DNA of 46,479 nt, from the NCBI GenBank assembly GCA_051453625.1, contig JBOZIK010000001.1:238539369-238585847 (forward strand). Direction: 5' to 3'. Positions 45,338-46,479 of the stretch are shown in pieces. The stretch is from Welwitschia mirabilis (lineage: Eukaryota > Gnetophyta > Gnetopsida > Welwitschiales). The translations under genes and the position numbers were made by a program. Positions within the stretch are counted from its first letter, which is position 1, and each line of letters starts with the position of its first letter. The notes under the pieces were generated by a model, which worked only from the letters and a program-made list of their open reading frames with translations, ran no database searches and had not been told where the DNA came from.

Positions 45338-46479
45338 TGTCATATCTCATATTTTGTAAACCTTATTTACTTGAATAATAAGTATATAAATCTTTCAGTC
45401 AAATGAATAACTATCCTTATTTAAATTCCTTATTAAAATAAGATNNNNNNNNNNTAATATTTATAATTTACACTAAAAATGATAAAAATTATGTTAAAAG
45501 GTTTTATGACAAAATTTATCCAAACATTTAAAATTACATAATTCCATTATGTGAGGAGTTAAAATAACATGATAAAACTAATAAATTGAAAACTAATAAT
45601 AATATAGTCTATATCTTATTTACTCATTTAGATTCTTAGTAAATGTGATATGTGTACTATATTATAAATAAACATTTTCATCCTTATGTTATGTGGTTGA
45701 TAGATTTTATGTATTTTGAAATAAATGAGCATTTGAAGAAGTATATACATTTTTACCTAAAACCAAGAATGATAAATGAGTAGATTTACTCTAATAAGAC
45801 TCTTATGTTCTTGAGATATGTAAGGGCACTTTATTCATAATATACTCATTACTTTATTTATTGGAATTGAAGAGTTTGCCTCTTATGCCATATGAAAATT
45901 TTGAGATTTGTAAATTTATTGTTTTGATGTATGTATTGGATGAATTAAACTTACTTATGAACTTATGAAGGATTAAAAGAGCTAGCATGAGGAAATGATG
46001 CATGTAATTAACCTTCCTAATTGAAGCAAGAAGATTACTTGTCCTAGTTAGGTGCATGAATCATAAATATAATCTCTTTTTGTACTCCAATCTTACTTAT
46101 TATTCATCCCACTTATCAATGCTAAATCATGTAACCTTGTGATATTGAGCTATATCCCTTTGTTTATCTATATATAAAGATCCTTTCCTCTCTTATAAAA
46201 AAAGGGAATACTTTCTTTTTATTTTACACAAGTGCATTTACTTTTTATTCTTTTTCTCTTTCTTTATTTCTTTCATTCTCTTACTTGCAGAGCTTGAATC
46301 TTGAAAACTGGAGCTAAGGAACTCTTAAGCTTGGATCTTCATCAATATTCAACTATCAAGGTCTTATTAATCTTCCTAATTAAGATCTTTACTTATATTA
46401 TCCATATGATTTCTTTTTCTATTAGAATCAGGTGATATTTCATTAGAAAATTGTTTATTACTTTTATGAAATTATGTTA
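45338..46479 (+). repeat. 3' LTR (truncated by the window end)
   Basis: Begins TGTCATATCTC and parallels 39297-40445 with many substitutions and small indels. A 10-N gap is at 45445-45454. The window ends inside it. Sequence divergence between the two LTRs is visible throughout, so the insertion is not recent. Confidence 0.75.

Larger units (their letters stand above)
39297..46479 (+). mobile_element. Deleted Ty3/gypsy-type LTR retrotransposon
   Basis: A ~1.15-kb direct repeat (39297-40445 and 45338-46479) defines two LTRs in the plus orientation. Between them are a gag remnant (44762-45046), a protease end (45163-45240) and then, about 100 bp later, a polypurine tract and the 3' LTR. Reverse transcriptase, RNase H and integrase are absent, so the copy is non-autonomous by deletion. 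The 3' LTR continues beyond the window. The 5' LTR's right end was not found: the 100-N gap at 40734-40833 has doubled flanks, and 41.4-44.7 kb shows no convincing primer-binding site. Confidence 0.8.

Noticed and set aside
1-46479. CRISPR arrays, operons, ribosome binding sites, riboswitches
   Set aside because: The window is eukaryotic; the repeated units seen are transposon sequence or doubled contig ends and have no spacer-repeat periodicity.

Overview
This is a eukaryotic nuclear fragment from a land plant, very probably a seed plant. It carries a WRKY transcription-factor gene with the family's conserved intron inside the zinc-finger domain, plus degenerate Ty3/gypsy and Ty1/copia LTR retrotransposons. 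The species cannot be fixed from the sequence. Most of the window is strongly AT-rich, gene-poor and full of stop-riddled transposon remains. Many tryptophan, arginine or glutamine codons of the elements have become stops, as expected after long C-to-T (methyl-cytosine) decay. It is a scaffold with more than twenty N gaps, many exactly 100 N long.

Layout. 1-4.5 kb: AT-rich with nothing recognisable, except an unidentified 79-codon reading frame at the left edge. 4.5-6.1 kb: a less AT-rich patch with a diverged ~125-bp direct repeat, splice-acceptor-like sites and an unrecognised 157-codon reading frame. 6.55-6.66 kb: a very short tRNA-derived SINE with 13-bp target-site duplications. 7.2-16 kb: a decayed Ty3/gypsy element on the minus strand, read right to left as gag-like, protease, reverse transcriptase, RNase H, integrase zinc finger. 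16-18.8 kb: non-coding repeats. 18.9-24 kb: two successive Ty1/copia remnants on the plus strand. 25.2-27.8 kb: a non-coding repeat, possibly LTR. 30.4-32.5 kb: a third copia remnant. 33.3-36.7 kb: the only CpG-containing, gene-like island. It holds a cluster of ACGT elements, the complete three-exon WRKY gene (minus strand, 35795 to 34708) and its upstream region. 36.7-39.3 kb: AT-rich. 39.3 kb to the end: a Ty3/gypsy-type LTR element on the plus strand whose reverse transcriptase, RNase H and integrase are missing. Its 3' LTR runs off the window.

Two results matter most. First, the WRKY gene is apparently intact and encodes a group IIc-like protein with the rare heptapeptide WRKYGRK instead of WRKYGQK. 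Its first intron has two in-frame acceptors. Second, nearly every 100-N gap is flanked by the same sequence on both sides, diverged by a few percent. The left contig end overlaps the right contig start, so many of the apparent tandem duplications are likely unmerged overlapping contigs (haplotypes or repeat copies), not biology.
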